Positions 1 through 21,738 of a stretch of DNA of 64,000 nucleotides are shown piece by piece. The stretch is from positions 106,013,469 through 106,077,468 of the forward strand of contig NC_134574.1 of the NCBI RefSeq assembly GCF_050947875.1. Reading direction: 5' to 3'. Numbering within the stretch: position 1 is the stretch's first letter; each line of letters opens with the position of its first letter. Position numbers and translations under genes: made by a program. This DNA is from Dermacentor variabilis. Taxonomy: Eukaryota; Arthropoda; Arachnida; Ixodida; Ixodidae. The notes under the pieces were generated by a model. It was not told the origin of the DNA. It did no database searches and saw only the letters and a list, made by a program, of their open reading frames with translations.

Positions 1-1091
1 CGTATCTCATACAGCTTTATAGATATGCCTACGCGACAGTTCTGAGCCGCGCGGTACGCAGACTCCACCGGAGTGCTACGCCCCTCCCCCTCGTTCCACC
101 CTACCCGCTGATGCCGAGTGCGTGATGATGCAAGATGGCACACTTCCTCTCCACTTTCCTCCCTTGAGCGTGCGAGATCGAGCCACCATCCTCGGCTCAC
201 TCTTACGTGCTTTCACTCGCACCAACTGCATGAGACGCGAGGTCACCATGTTGTCTCACTTGGATTTTATACGGAAGATACCGACGGCGACGACTACGGC
301 AGAAATGTGCCTGGACCCTTTACTCTGCCTGTTAGTTGATCTTCATTTCGAAAAAGACGAAGTATTGGTAACATAAAAAAGCACAAGTATAACATTTTAC
401 CTTATTATAGAGCAGACTGGTTCATATCAGAGGGCAACCGGGTCCATTCGAGTTGGGGGAGCGACAAAAGCAGCTATGCTTCACCCTCTGCTACTTGCTT
501 GCTCATCACTGCATGAACTTCTGGACAGACTTGGTACACGAGAACAGGCTGTCAGCTGTAGCTATTTATTTCCAGCTGCAGTCTGCTAGGTCCTACATTT
601 TATTAAGCGTGCTCTCTCGGCTCCTCAATTACACTGCGCGGCTTCCAATCACCACGGCGCACATCCACTAAGCCTTGGGTCAGCTTTGAAGGTGGTCGCC
701 TATTCGTTGAGTTGTAGTTCATATATCCCTAGCTGGCAACCAATGCGACCATCAACATAAGAATTGTGAATCATTAGAATGGCGAATTAAAGACAGTGAA
801 TTTTACTGAACAAGCTTGAGGATTCTTTCCGTCACGCTGTACACCTGGCCAAAAGTGTCTGCAAAGGATGGTCTTCACAAAAGTGTTAAGTACCCTGGTG
901 ACTCGTTCATACAGGCTGAAATTTTGGTGAACACTTAGGCGGCCGTAGTAAGAGGAAACCGCTGCACCCTTCGATTCGACGGCCAGTTGCGCTGGCTACT
1001 AATAAATTTCCAGTTTTCTCCGATTTTGTTTTCCTAAACTTTTGTTCTTAGGGGTGCGCTGGAAAAATAATCTGGTCAGATAATATATCTT
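1..1091. other. unannotated sequence, nothing recognised
   Basis: Overlapping short open frames near the left edge (118-376 and 453-671) lack any family motif or plausible splice context. I see no RNA gene, repeat or promoter that I can defend. Confidence 0.5.
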
Positions 1092-1198
1092 GAAAGGCGG
1101 CTGCGCAAGAAAGAAAGACACGGACGGAGACAGGACAGCGCTCGTTCTTGTCCTGCCGTCTCCGTCCGCGTCTTTCTGTTTTGCGCAGCCGCCTTTTC
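1092..1198. repeat. long hairpin (foldback), 45-bp arms
   Basis: The left arm (1092-1136) is matched in reverse complement by the right arm (1150-1198) with only a few mismatches and indels, around a loop of about 13 bases. The arms carry the blocks GGCGGCTGCGCAAGA and ACGGAGACAGGAC. The same design recurs at 27426-27507 and 37194-37308, and the AGGAC/CAGCGCT vocabulary resembles the ends of the Penelope-like elements in this window. A small foldback element or a PLE-end relic is inferred, not shown. Confidence 0.8.
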
Positions 1199-1255
1199 GA
1201 ACATGTACCAACACGCCCAATCCGCCACATAGTTAATTTTTGTTCAAGTTAACGG

Positions 1256-1258
<3 letters not shown>

Positions 1259-1331
<73 letters not shown>
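1259..1331. repeat. (TA)n(TG)n microsatellite
   Basis: About 29 TA repeats run directly into about 7 TG repeats. It begins about 60 bp after the hairpin at 1092-1198. Confidence 0.97.
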
Positions 1332-1577
1332 ATTGGCACTCGGAATATGGAAATGCAACGGTCATTCACGTAGAACTCGACCCCGTGGTTTCACTCAGAG
1401 CACCGTTCCCCGTAGTCATTGCCTCGTATAAACGAATTTATACCGATTTATTCTAATTAATATGTTTTTAATGTGCCACCATAAATGACACTTATCTCCA
1501 AGATGAGGCTTAACGTGTTCAAGTAACTCACACACTGTATTAGGCAGCGCAGGCAGTGGGCGCGGGATAATAAGTGG

Positions 1578-1945
1578 GCGCAGTTGGGCTGATTGGTTTA
1601 AGATTACGAGAAGTAAACAGCGCTAAACAACAGGACGAAGAGAGGGACACAGACCACAGCGCTTTCTAACAACCAAGTGCCTTTATTCTTTCACTCAGCA
1701 TATATACACTCTTCTACCCCTATCTAAAAGCATATAAGCAACAGAAATTCAGTATGCGCAGGGACAGTAAATTGCAATCAATGTGATAGGAAGGCTATCG
1801 CCTTCGGAAGGAGAGAAATGGATGGCAGCCTTACATATGCTTTGCCACTGTAATCAATGCGAAAGGCTTCAGAAATAAGACGTGCGCGGCCATCACTTTA
1901 TTTTGAAAAATAGGTCAGGTCTTTAAAATACACTTGCAGTGCCGC
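1578..1945 (-). mobile_element. Penelope-like element, 3' fragment (left half of inverted pair)
   Basis: Read on the minus strand, this is a decayed copy of the end of the PLE found intact enough to identify at 22664-23225. Shared blocks include the terminal stretch around 1613-1700 (AACAGGACGAAGAGAGGGAC, then CTTTATTCTTTCA) and the C-terminal GIY-YIG coding region at about 1790-1925 (CTTCAGAAATAAGACGTGCG). No open frame survives. It faces a short plus-strand end of the same family at 1950-2040. Confidence 0.75.
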
Positions 1946-1949
1946 TGCT

Positions 1950-2040
1950 GACTAAAAGGATGAAGGTTGTTAGACAGCGCTGCGGTCGGCGTCCCTCCAT
2001 TCGTCCTGTCGTTTCGGGCTGTTTACAGCTCGTAGCTCTA
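1950..2040 (+). mobile_element. Penelope-like element, 3' terminal remnant (right half of inverted pair)
   Basis: The stretch GACTAAAAGGATGAAGG, then GTTAGACAGCGCTG, GTCCCTCCATTCGTCCTG and GGGCTGTTTAC is an approximate reverse complement of 1613-1700. It also parallels the 3' end of the better PLE at 25566-25665. Only about 90 bp of this half is left. Confidence 0.65.
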
Positions 2041-5000
2041 TTCAAAGACGAACACTAAAACAAGACACAGGAACGCTCCTTCATTTCGCCCCCATCAGAA
2101 TGCGGAGACCATCCTCATGAAGTCAACCCACGACCATACCACGACTCCCGACCACGGACTATAGAAGAAAACATATAACCATAAGTGGTAGGGGAAACAC
2201 AGGTGACACTAAAACACAAATACCGCGACTAACCCTCAGCCGTTACAAGAAGAAATAAGCTTTGCCACGTCCATCACAGTCTGTTCTACCTATTACTCTT
2301 CCGACTGAGCCAGTAGCTGAGACAAACGAGAACGATGGGCAACAAAAAATGAACACAGGAAGGTGGGACATGAAAATCAATACAAAGCTAAAGCTAAAAA
2401 AAAAATCCGAGATGCCCATAATGGCCGGAATGAAAGTCCCGTGGGGCATTCTCACTCTCCGGCTTACCGCCATCAGAGAAGTGAGATGGGCAGCTCGAAG
2501 TGAGCCCAAGTGACCAGCGGTGCCGGATGGGCCACCAACAATCTCCCCACTTCCTGTACCGCTCTGCCCTACTCTTTTCTTTCTCTTTCGATTGTCTCCC
2601 TAATTGATTTCTTCCGCTGATAAGATCCTTCGCAAAATGGACAGAAGCAGTAAACTTCTGGTTCAGTGGGCAACTTGTAAGAATAAGGAAACACTCGAAA
2701 TTTAACCAGGAAAGAAAGGGAGCCGAGATTAAGTGCCGAAGTTGACTGCATTGTAGAGACAGCAGTGCTGCAGGAAAAGGAAATGGAATTGAGGAGAATT
2801 GATGGAAAGGAACAGCATTTGGAACTGATAGCTACAATTCCACTAAGGCCGACATATTGGTTTAATTAGGTTTTCATTCATGCACAGGGAGCTGAAAATG
2901 GGGCGGCATTGTCTGGCACGTGTCTTTCCTTTCGTGTTTCGCAAGGCTTAACTATCATCGAGAATGCATTAATGCGTTTCGTATTGTTTGGGAACACCCC
3001 AGCCACCACAGAAAGCTGAGCTAGTTGGTAAGGATTCATGATGCAAGAAAGGGGTAAGGCGTGCAATGCGATTACAATGCAAAAGGCAATTTGCAAAGAG
3101 GATCTGACAGGTTTTCAAGTGCCATCTCGCTGAAACAGGCCATCCTGCCAAGATTTATTGTCGCAATCAAGCAGGGCACATGACGCTCCTTCATGAAAAT
3201 TATACGGGGTTGTGCATAATATTACGACAACATCTGGCGACGACAAATGTCTGCAAAAAGTGTGGCTGAAAATGGTAGGCTTCAACCTAGATTGGGCTGT
3301 AGCGAAGAGCTGACGTTGGCTGAAAATTTCGTAAGAGCTGTTGAGGCAGCCTGATAATCTCGCGCAGAAGTCTAGTTCAGCTACATTTGGTGGCAGTTAG
3401 AAAACGGCTTCGGCTTTAGAAAAGATGCTGATACACGGGGGGCATCCGGAGGCCTCCAGCCGTCCTGCGTAAGTGCGACTAATGCTTGTGGGGATCACGG
3501 TGGTTCACAGAAAGCAGGCTACAGCTTTGGCTTGAGCCCACCTAAACGGTGCTCGACTTCGTTATATGTTTCTGGCAGTTCATAGGTGGTCGACTGATTC
3601 ACTTCGGTACCGAAACATTTTTATCATGCAAGTAGCTTTCTCAAACTTGCAAACTGCTTCATATAAAAATAGTTGCGTTTTGGAGAGAACGTGAGTGTGC
3701 GCTTGGTGTTGGGCACTGTGCTCTTGATGGTTTTGTTCAAGTTATGCAATAATTTGTCTTGATATAAGAATCTTATGGCAGAAACGATTGAGCCACACAA
3801 CTCGTTCTATCACATCACGTGAGTTTAGGAATGTTGGTCCTTTGATGCTGGCCTAGGTGTATCTATTGGCACACTAGGGCGTTTTATTATGAGTGAACCA
3901 TCCAACACGCTTTTTGAAAACGAAAACCAAGATAAGGCAACTACCCTGCGTTAAGCAGCCAAGAAGTCTAGGACTGCTGCCATTAGAAAATATACTTGAC
4001 TGTAGGAGGGAAAGGATAACAAGGTCATGGAGATAAACAAGAGAACGCTGCTGTTTTTCCCAGTAATTGACGACATAAATGCCTGATAGTGTGGGTTGGT
4101 CAACAAGGTTTGAAGATGGAATGCCGCTGGAGTCAACATTTTTCTTGGAGTCCACATTTAAATCACCTTAAAGAAACGTTGCTTACAGTAGCATTTCCCC
4201 ACTTAATGCTACCATCTGCCTGAAAACCTGCCTCATTCGATAGCATGACAGCATTATTCTACTCTACATTCATCTCGCTCATGATGATAGGGAACCTATT
4301 AGTTGGCAAGCTGGCAGAAGCTGCCAGTGTTGTCGCTACAAGAGTCGTAGACTCACGTCAGCCTTACGCAGCGTGCAACCAATAACAAAACCACCACTAC
4401 CAACACCATCGTCAAACGAGACATGAGTACCGAAGCGTTGCACTAAAAATTTGCCGCTTTCGAACCTTAAATAAAAGATCTTAATACTCATCAGCCGTTA
4501 TTCTATCAACGGATTTCTACCCTCAGACTTAACACAAAAAACTTGGAATGTACATTTTAGTGACGTTGTATGCGGGTTGTTCAGAAACAACGGCATAGTA
4601 TCCATTTCTGTCTCAGCATCGGTATACCTTGCCAGTCCACAATTCGCATATATAAGGAGCTTCGTGCCGTGTAAGAAACGACACACACAGTGTCCCTTGA
4701 AACGGCTATGTACGCCGAAGCAAAAACCATTGCTCGGCAGAAACAGATTTCGCAGGGTTCTCAATCGCCATCCAGCTACAACACTGGTTGCGCATTATGA
4801 ATGAAGCTCACGTTTTTCCGCACAAAATAACATACAAAGTATTTGTTTGGCTTCATAACTACTCTAGTCGCTCTTGAAAAGCGTTTATGCCAACGCTGTC
4901 AGTGCCGGATTGTTTCACAGGACTGCTGTGATTTGAGTAGTCCTTGAGCATTTCTTTAGGGTCACGTTTATTCACCCAAATAATTGGCAGGAATGGTGCA

Positions 5001-5563
5001 AAAAGGTACGCGTGCTTTGATCTGGCTTTACGCTGAGTGTAAGGCGTCGATACTCATACTCCTACTACACTACCTTCCAAATACCGGGTCACCTTCAAGA
5101 TCCCGGGTTTCCGTTAATTTCTATTTCGTCATTTAGTGATCACTGTGATTGAGGACTCTACACGATAGGCGAGATAACTTATTGTAGGGGTCACATTACG
5201 GTGGGGCTCAGTTTTTAATCGCTTCCTTATGTGTCTATAAATCTGCAGTTTCCTGCAGGGTTTACTACCGTGGAAATGTCTAGAGAGCGAAAAAGGTGCG
5301 TTTCGGAATCTCCTTTTTAGCAACCACATAAAAAAGGGGGATTTTGTCTCCTTGCATTACGGTTCATCTGAAATCGACAAACTTTGGTACAAAGCAGAGT
5401 GCAATAACACGATCTAAATTCACTCGGATGTTTTCGATGCAGTGATGCCAAGTGAGAAACAGAAATAGCAAGGAAAGTGGCGCCTGCAGTCATTGGATGC
5501 AGGAGGACTTGAGAATGAGGAGAGAGAAGCCAGCGTTCCATTACTTTTCCTTCGAAATCTCGC
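2041..5563. other. unannotated sequence, nothing secure
   Basis: Short frames occur on both strands. A minus-strand frame at about 3874-4170 contains GDLNVDSKK, which faintly resembles the GDFN motif of LINE endonucleases, but the rest of the domain is not visible and I do not call it. No repeat structure or RNA gene is evident. Confidence 0.4.
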
Positions 5564-6215
5564 TCATCCATCTCGAAAAAGCTCATTGTGGGTGAAGCGT
5601 TTCACTACGCCCAGCGAAGAGTGAGTCCCTTTTGCGAATACCCCGCATCCTTCCCGGTACTTTTTCGTTCGTTTCCGGGGCATCCAAGTGGAAGTAGAAG
5701 GGTCTCTTGCACAACGCCTTCTCTTCTTAATGTGACTCATTGAAAAAAGAAAGAAACAAGACATGCCCTCTACTTCATTTCGTTCAATATTTTTTTTTCT
5801 CTCCTCCATCGCGTACCTTTATATAGTGCTCTTCATAGGAAATTCGGTGCTTTGCAGTTTAGAATCGAGTTCACCAAGTTAGGATGCGAGAAAAAATAAA
5901 TCATTGAGCGTGAGAAAACTTTTACTCCGTGGCGTAAAAACGTAGCAGCCATCTTTCTTTCGAAATCGGCGTGGTTCGCACTATCCTTCTTGAAGCAGTC
6001 GTAAAACTTACTCGCGCGCCCATTTTACACAACCGCCGCTGAATTGTGCGATGAAATGTAAATGTCGAAGTGCAGGTGGTAGAACAAGCAAAATGCAACC
6101 GGTGCCGGGCGCCTCTATATACCACGTCCTCGCTTGGTCGCTGATAGCTCTGGACGCCTCTTTGTTCCCGTACACGATTCGCAGGGTAGGGCTCTATTGT
6201 GCTCTGGATGCGCAT
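5564..6215 (-). other. two TATA-like motifs followed by short ORFs
   Basis: On the minus strand a TATATAGAG motif (about 6113-6121) lies roughly 90 bp before ATGGGCGCGCGAGTAAGT (ATG at 6023-6021), which reads as a four-codon start followed by a consensus splice donor. Further on, TATATAAAG (about 5818-5826) lies just upstream of an ATG at 5809 that opens an 81-codon frame rich in Lys and Arg. Neither frame matches a family I know. Chance occurrence is quite possible; this is a weak candidate for a 5' exon region. Confidence 0.15.
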
Positions 6216-9162
6216 GGCATTTAATAATTCATATCCAGCTGAGCCTCATAGCAGAGATCTTTTTCGGGGCGTTGGGGCGAGCTGGTTTTCGGAGGGGATC
6301 GCCAAGCTGGTAGAGCATTCGTTCTATTCGCCTCGATCGAGTGGCGTTACTCGCATGTCGCAGGAATCTCACACTTCTTTATGAACTTCATCCTCCGTGT
6401 TGGGCTGGTAAAGGCAGGCGATTCTTTCGTGGAGCACCCGTATTAACAAGTTGAATGCCGAAATCGTGTAGCAGCGGCGTATTTCAAAAGGAGTTTCAGC
6501 TAGTAGAGCGTAATTGAGCGACGGCCGATGGTTTGGAAAACTGCCAAGGGGGAGGTCTGCTCCCAACCATCATGGCGAGTCATAAGATGAAAAAATTCGG
6601 ACCGAGGTTGTTGGCCAGGTATATCGGCACATGTGTGGCCGAAGTGCGGGTGAGCGAGTTCACTGCAAGGCTATTCTCCTGAGCCGACTGCAACAGGTTG
6701 GTGTGCGAAAGGGGAGCTACGTCATGCCTAAGTACGTTGCCGACGTACTGCATACGGCGCATTCAAAAGCAATTTCGTGCCTTTAGACCCCAACATGACG
6801 CTTTTTCGCAAGCACCTAATTTAGATTAGATTTGCCACAATAATAATTGTGACAGTTTTTATCGAAGGAGAAGTGCATTTTCTTGTACTTTGTAATGGGA
6901 ATAAGGAGTTTCTTTTTCAATGTTTAGTTCGATGCAGTAAAATGCCTTCCCAAAACCGGTGTACCAAATGCTGTGTATAAAGTGTGTTTTTCTAAACATT
7001 TGTGTGGCATATATGCCACATTGTATTTCGTGGGGTTGCTTCTCTACTGTTGTATGTTTAATATTATCAAGTGTTTCCTTTATTCGCGAGAAGATACATC
7101 AAAAGTCCTTTCAATATGGGCATTCATATTTTTATGGTTCAGTAAGTCGCTTGCGCTTCGCGGAAGGCATAGAAGAATGAGGAGTATGCTGCATTTCAGA
7201 CGTACGCGCGCGTGTAACATGTGCCGAAAATATATCTGCTCTTGATGCCTGGGCACTCTGCCCGTTGCATCTGTCACACAACGCGCGTTGTGACGATAAC
7301 AGTAATTAGGGCGAACACTGTGTACCAGGCCCTTAGATGTCCGTAAAATGTACGCCATATGGCCCCGCGATGTCCTTCATGGACATGAAAAGTTCCGCCA
7401 AACCATCATGTGAGAGACGTACGTAGGGCGTTTTTTCGACACCTTCCCAGGAAATCCATCTCCTGGCAGTGGATGTTCATAAGATATCCAGAGGACGCCA
7501 TTCGCGTCACTTGGATGTTAGATTCGATGCAGGCCCCGGAGTAAGCCGGCCTATAAATTTTCGTGGGCCGTGCTAGGTTCGACCTAGGTGCAGAAATGAC
7601 CGAGTATTTAAATTCCCATGGACTATGCTAGGTTCTATGGGGTGGGGTGGGTTAAGCTAAAGTTGTCAGGGGCCATAGGTATGATGTAGGCCCGGACATG
7701 GGCCAATCTGCCAGGCTCGCCTGCATTGCTACCCAGCTGGCCGAAGTCGGCCAGCTTGGCAGCAATCACCAGCCCTATGTCGACACCGCAACAGTCGGCA
7801 TAACCTAACCTCAAAGGACGGCCCAACAGAAATGGGCAAGCATGAGCGACACGTGGCACTGCTGGGCACCATTTACTTGCCCGACTTTGGGCCGGTCAAA
7901 GTTTTCTCATTAGGAATGATGATTAGGAATAGTGTCCTCATCTAGCCTGCATAAACCTCCTTCACGCCTGATTTTTTATAGGCGTAGGGTTACGCACGGC
8001 ACAAAATTAAAAAAAAACGCCGGTTGCCGTGATTTGCAATGTCATGAAGAAGGACCTCAAATAGGTGGTGTTGTCATGACTGCGTCAGCACCAATAATCG
8101 GCTTTGGATGGTTTAATCACAATTTTCACTGAACATGCCTTCCTACTTAACATTGTGTGTCTCGCACAATAGGTCACAATTGCAGTACCAAGATTTTCGA
8201 TGTTGTTTTCCTTTTGTCACCATCGCAGTATGGCCAAAATTAAACTATAGCTGCCAGATATCACAATAGTGCAAGAGGGTAACCTTTGAGATCTCATACT
8301 ATATATAAATTTATACTATAATTATTATATACTCGTAATTGAGCCACTTTTGTTTCTCCGTGATCCCTTGTCCAGGGGCATACCTAACACAATTACTCCA
8401 TATAAAGAGCATACATAAGTGTCCCATATAGGCGCGCTGGCTTTCAAGAATAGCTGGATATCTAGCAGTGTGAAAATGCATAAAAATGTGTGAAAAAGAA
8501 TGCAGCGACGAAACTTCACTGAGCCAAACTAGCGCTACAAGATGTCGAAAAGCAAATTCATTATTGAATTAATAATAACCACTGATTCCGAAATGGCACT
8601 CATAGCACATCGTCTGCTAGCGAAGCTCTCGCAAAAACCGTTCCACGAAGCAATAACATTGCTAGAATATAGCAGAATAGGCGGCTGTTCGAAGTTTCAC
8701 TGCACATGTAGCACGCATACCACCAGCGCTGTTAAGGGTCCTGGCGGCACTAAAAGTTACATCACTCACTCTTAAGTACGCGCCCAAGGCCCGTCGTATT
8801 AATGAAGAACTGCGGAGCTTACCATTCCGTCAAGCTCGTGTCTAGGTAACTTCGGTAACGTGGATTAATTGCCGCTGCCACTTGTTTCAGGCAACCTGGA
8901 AGTATTTGCTAACGAACCGTTCATTGTGCTATAACCGGCTGCCACTAGAGATGCGACGTGAGTAAGGCGAGATGTACTGCTAGAGGGAGCAGGAAGGGAA
9001 ATGTGGCGTTGCCTAAGAGGTATCCTCGTCTGCTGCTAGAAGGAGAAGGTTCTTGAGCTGAAGCAGCCGCCGCTTTCATTCGTGCTGAAAACACGATGCA
9101 GATCATGAGGCCTTTGAGCTATTACTTGGCACTTCACTCTTGCGCCGCCTTACTTGAAAAAG
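6216..9162. other. unannotated sequence with one palindrome
   Basis: Apart from the inverted repeat at 7727-7764 I see nothing recognisable. Open frames are all under 95 codons and lack motifs. Confidence 0.45.
7727..7764. repeat. imperfect palindrome
   Basis: The core AGCTGGCCGA / TCGGCCAGCT is perfect around a 2-base centre (7735-7756). It extends outward as TGCTACCC / TTGGCAGCA with two mismatches. Confidence 0.8.
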
Positions 9163-9423
9163 TCACAGCTCAAGCTGGAGGAGCGGCTCCATAGGAGCTC
9201 CATTTTCGGCAGCACGCACCAGAAGGTCTTCGCGGCGAAGTCTCTTTACATCATTTTCACGAGAACGAAGTGAAATGTCGGCCCGCAATCGACGGCAAGC
9301 TGCAGCTTGTGTTGCTTTCAGCACAGCGGTCTGCTGAGTCTGACATTACGTGGATGCAGCTGCGCTCACAGTTGTACAATTTGCTTCATCAGCAGCGGTT
9401 CGTACCTTGCGAGGAGGCGCCAT
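9163..9423 (-). pseudogene. possible pseudogene of a tick Arg/Ala-rich repeat protein
   Basis: Read on the minus strand from an ATG at 9423, the frame begins MAPPRKVRTAADEAN and runs about 86 codons with a single TAA stop (9346-9348). It continues through an Arg/Ala/Glu-rich segment (AAACRRLRAD, SRENDVKRLRRED, VRAAENGAP) and ends at 9163-9165. The composition and the basic MPPP-type start recall the many short repeat-protein frames (STPR-like, with units rich in RREADPE and RAREAEA) that litter tick genomes. Here the units are too eroded to align by eye. Family membership is a guess; the broken frame is directly seen. Confidence 0.3.
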
Positions 9424-15549
<6,126 letters not shown>

Positions 15550-15611
15550 AGGTGCGTTTGTGCGTGCGCGTGTGCGCTTGTGTGTGTGCGCGCGTGTGCG
15601 TGCCCGCGTGT
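15550..15611. repeat. alternating purine-pyrimidine (TG/CG) tract
   Basis: About 60 bp of nearly uninterrupted TG and CG dinucleotides, an imperfect microsatellite and a sequence type prone to left-handed (Z) DNA. Confidence 0.85.
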
Positions 15612-18792
<3,181 letters not shown>

Positions 18793-18954
18793 AAGGGAAC
18801 AGTAACATCCACTAAAGCATATGGCAGAAATTAAGTTGAGGCAAACACTGCTGGCACAAAAAACCTTATCTGAACTTCAGTATTCAGAAAGTCAACAAAC
18901 CATTGAACATTCCTAGTACAGCTAGTCATTGCTGTCCGGCTGGTATATTGAGCA

Positions 18955-19140
18955 ATAAACACTTATTCGTGAACACTTATTCGTAATAAATCAAATAAAG
19001 AAGCGATAAATTAATGGAAATCAAAGTAGATGAAACAACAACTTGCCGCACGTGGGGAACGATCCCACAACCTTCGCACCTTCGTTTGTTGGAGTTTTAT
19101 GATATGACTAACTGAACCAAACTTGTGAGCTGTAGGTTGG
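18955..19140 (-). mobile_element. tRNA-derived SINE
   Basis: On the minus strand, TTGGTTCAGTTAGTC (A-box region) is followed by GCGAAGGTTGTGGGATCGTT and CCCCACGTGCGGCAAGTT (B-box region). An A/T-rich body follows (CATCTACTTTGATTTCC, then TTTATCGCTTCTTTATTT). This head-plus-body combination is one I recognise as a common interspersed repeat of tick genomes. It is degenerate, has no intact acceptor stem and is not a working tRNA gene. Confidence 0.6.
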
Positions 19141-21514
19141 CGACCACTGACGATCTGTACAGAGCGATGGCGATCCTATTTCGCCACACGGAAAATTCTG
19201 AGAATGAACCGCTTTCTGCAGCGACACCAGTGATCCAGGTGAACAATAGGCGTGGCGGCCCCTATCTGTGTCCTACTATCGCATTTTTTGAACTTAACAG
19301 AGAGTTAAAACGTAACGAATGGGAAGCTAATACACATGAGCCTACGGCAACTACAGGATATTCATCCTATATAGAGTGAGAGCAGAAAACTAAACGAATC
19401 GGAACTTATCAACGTGGTTCTCCTTTCTTCTTAAATAATATTAATGCAGACGAAATATGGGCTTAACGATGTAAAGATCACCATTTATTAAGAAGCAAGC
19501 AGATTTGATATCACCGTGCGTGAGCATCTTTGCTGTAATTGTTCCCCACTTATGTATCCTTACGTGGACGAATACGAAAGCATTGAGACGACTCCCCAAC
19601 GACAACTGGTTTTACGAAACTTAATGGTATTGTTTTCACGTTGCCTTGTATCATTTCTCGCGTAGCATGCCTCGGCCTCGTTCGCATACTTGCGTGGGTG
19701 TCCAAAGGAGCCGCGCGCAGCTACTGACTTAAAAGGCGAAGTCGAATGTTCCTGCATTGGAGCGCGCGACAGAACTCACCGAAATCACCGCTCCGACTTG
19801 TTTCAATGCCGTAAGCGTCTGGGCAGAGGAAGGGATAGTATGGAAACGCTGCTATGGTGAGCGGAATCGGAATCAGCAGTGGAAGAAGACGACGACGAAC
19901 TCGCAAGTAGTGGCAAGAGCGCAACTCTGTGACCACGTGACCTTTTCTGCCGTCTCCGGCAACGCCGCCAGATTTTCCACTTCATGAGCCGTATAATCCT
20001 TTCGCTTTAGGATAATTCAAAACGTAGTTAAAATTTAAAAGCTAGAACAACAGAGCCAGTATGGCGGGTAGTCTATCCTAGCAGCACTGCCCCGTCTTCT
20101 TCGACCAATTGATGATTCCCATCGTTGTCGGTCGTTCTTCTCGGGCTACGAGGACAATATCATCTCCTGACGTGTCAAGACTTGGTCTCGCAGCGACATT
20201 TCTTAAGAGAAACGATACGTAAATTAGCAGATGATCTGCTCGACTGGCGCCATCTGCCAGAGCACTGCGGCTGTAAACTCTATTTTCTATAGCATCTATG
20301 CCTAGCTTCGGTTAATGAACAGATGCACAACGCACCAACACCGACCGGAAAAAAGTGCGACCTTTAGAATCATCAGGCAGCTGCCGAGTTTTAAAGATCA
20401 ATGTAAATAAGAGAACGATACCACAAATGGAACAATATGAAAGAACGCACAATCCTTATTATTAATTCTATGATCCGTTTTGACAAAAAGGTATGCATGC
20501 GCATCCGAGTCGATCCCAGAGCTTTTCCCAGACTCTCCTTTTTCGTCAATTTTTAATGCGGCGTAGCTTCCTTCAGTCTCACTCACACACTCCAGTCTAA
20601 AGACTTTACATAGCTCCACACTCATGCGCGCCCTCTCTCCCAGCCCTCCCCCCTCTTCGGCGGGAAAGAACAAACGAAAGGAAGGCCTTATGGAACAGCA
20701 GTCTGCCAAAGAAAAAAAAACACGTGAACAAATAACGTACAGTTGAGTACATGCACAGTCAATACCCGTCATCTTCGGCCTCATTCGTCAAAGCTTGTAT
20801 AACAATGCATTCTTCCTATAATATAGACGACACAGCCAATATGAAACGCATTACTTCGCCCTTGCGTCGCGACGTACGGCTCTCTAGAAAATAAATATGT
20901 TCACGTGCGTTTCTCGCTGGCTTTGAATAGAGGAGCAGTAGTAGCTGAAAGTCCTTTAATGGAAAAGTTTTTTTCCTTTCCTACGCGAGGGTCTGCGATA
21001 ACAAACACTCCTTTGGAACGCTGAAAGCAAGATGAAACGAGAAAGAACTAAGGGAAACCTTGAAATAAAACAAGTGTAATCAAGTAACACCGGGTCATGA
21101 GAGAACGAAGGTCAGGAAGTTGGAGTATCGAACAGGCCATGCTGGGAAGGAACTGTTGACTATATCTTCGTTTCAACCTCAACACTGAGCCTATCAATCA
21201 AGCATGCTTTTTCGCATTGTCCTGGCTCTAACCTAACCAAGCACTATATAAAGCTACTGTGCTGCAGCAACTAAAATCCCGCATGCAGATGGCGAGAAAT
21301 ACAAGCTTCAATAACACCTGTATAAACACAACTATTATTTCCAGCAACAAACTCGTTCAATATAATGTCGCCTCAAAGGGAAAAAATAACGCGTGCTCCA
21401 CACAGCATTTGTGGAACGGTGAAACCAATTCCGCAGAATGCTCTTGCCAAGAAGCGGCTTATAGTCCTGATTAAACAGAAATACTGGGTTAGGTCAGTAA
21501 TCTATGTATATTGC
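19141..21514. other. unannotated sequence, nothing recognised
   Basis: A 128-codon minus-strand frame (20398-20784) has no motif that I can place. No repeats or RNA genes seen. Confidence 0.45.
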
Positions 21515-21738
21515 GAGGGTTTAAATCCCAAAACAAACCAACTGGCTACGAATCACAATGTAGTCAAAGGCTCCGTTTTAGCTTAGGAACACCTGAGTTT
21601 CTTTAACGAGCCACAAAATGCAAAACCACGAGTATGTTTTTTTTTTTATTTCAGCGTCCATGTGAACTCTCCCACCGCGGTCGGTAGATGAACCCATGAG
21701 CTCGCACTCCGAGATGGCCACAAACGCTGACCCACATG
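21515..21738 (-). mobile_element. Ruka-like tRNA-derived SINE, decayed
   Basis: On the minus strand the order is the same as in the Ruka copy at 32790-33020. A tRNA-like head ends GACCGCGGTGGG, then come ACTCGTGGTTTTGCATTTTG, TCGTTAAAGAAACTCAGGTG, ACGGAGCCTTTGACTACA and GTTTTGGGATTTAAACCC. The body motifs (cGTTAAAGAAC, CAGGTG, CGGAGxCtxxxACTAC, GGxxTTTAAACCC) line up block by block, with many substitutions. Confidence 0.6.

Noticed and set aside
3874..4170. GDLNVDSKK motif on minus strand as LINE endonuclease
   Set aside because: Only one motif of the domain is visible, and the following residues do not continue the expected pattern.
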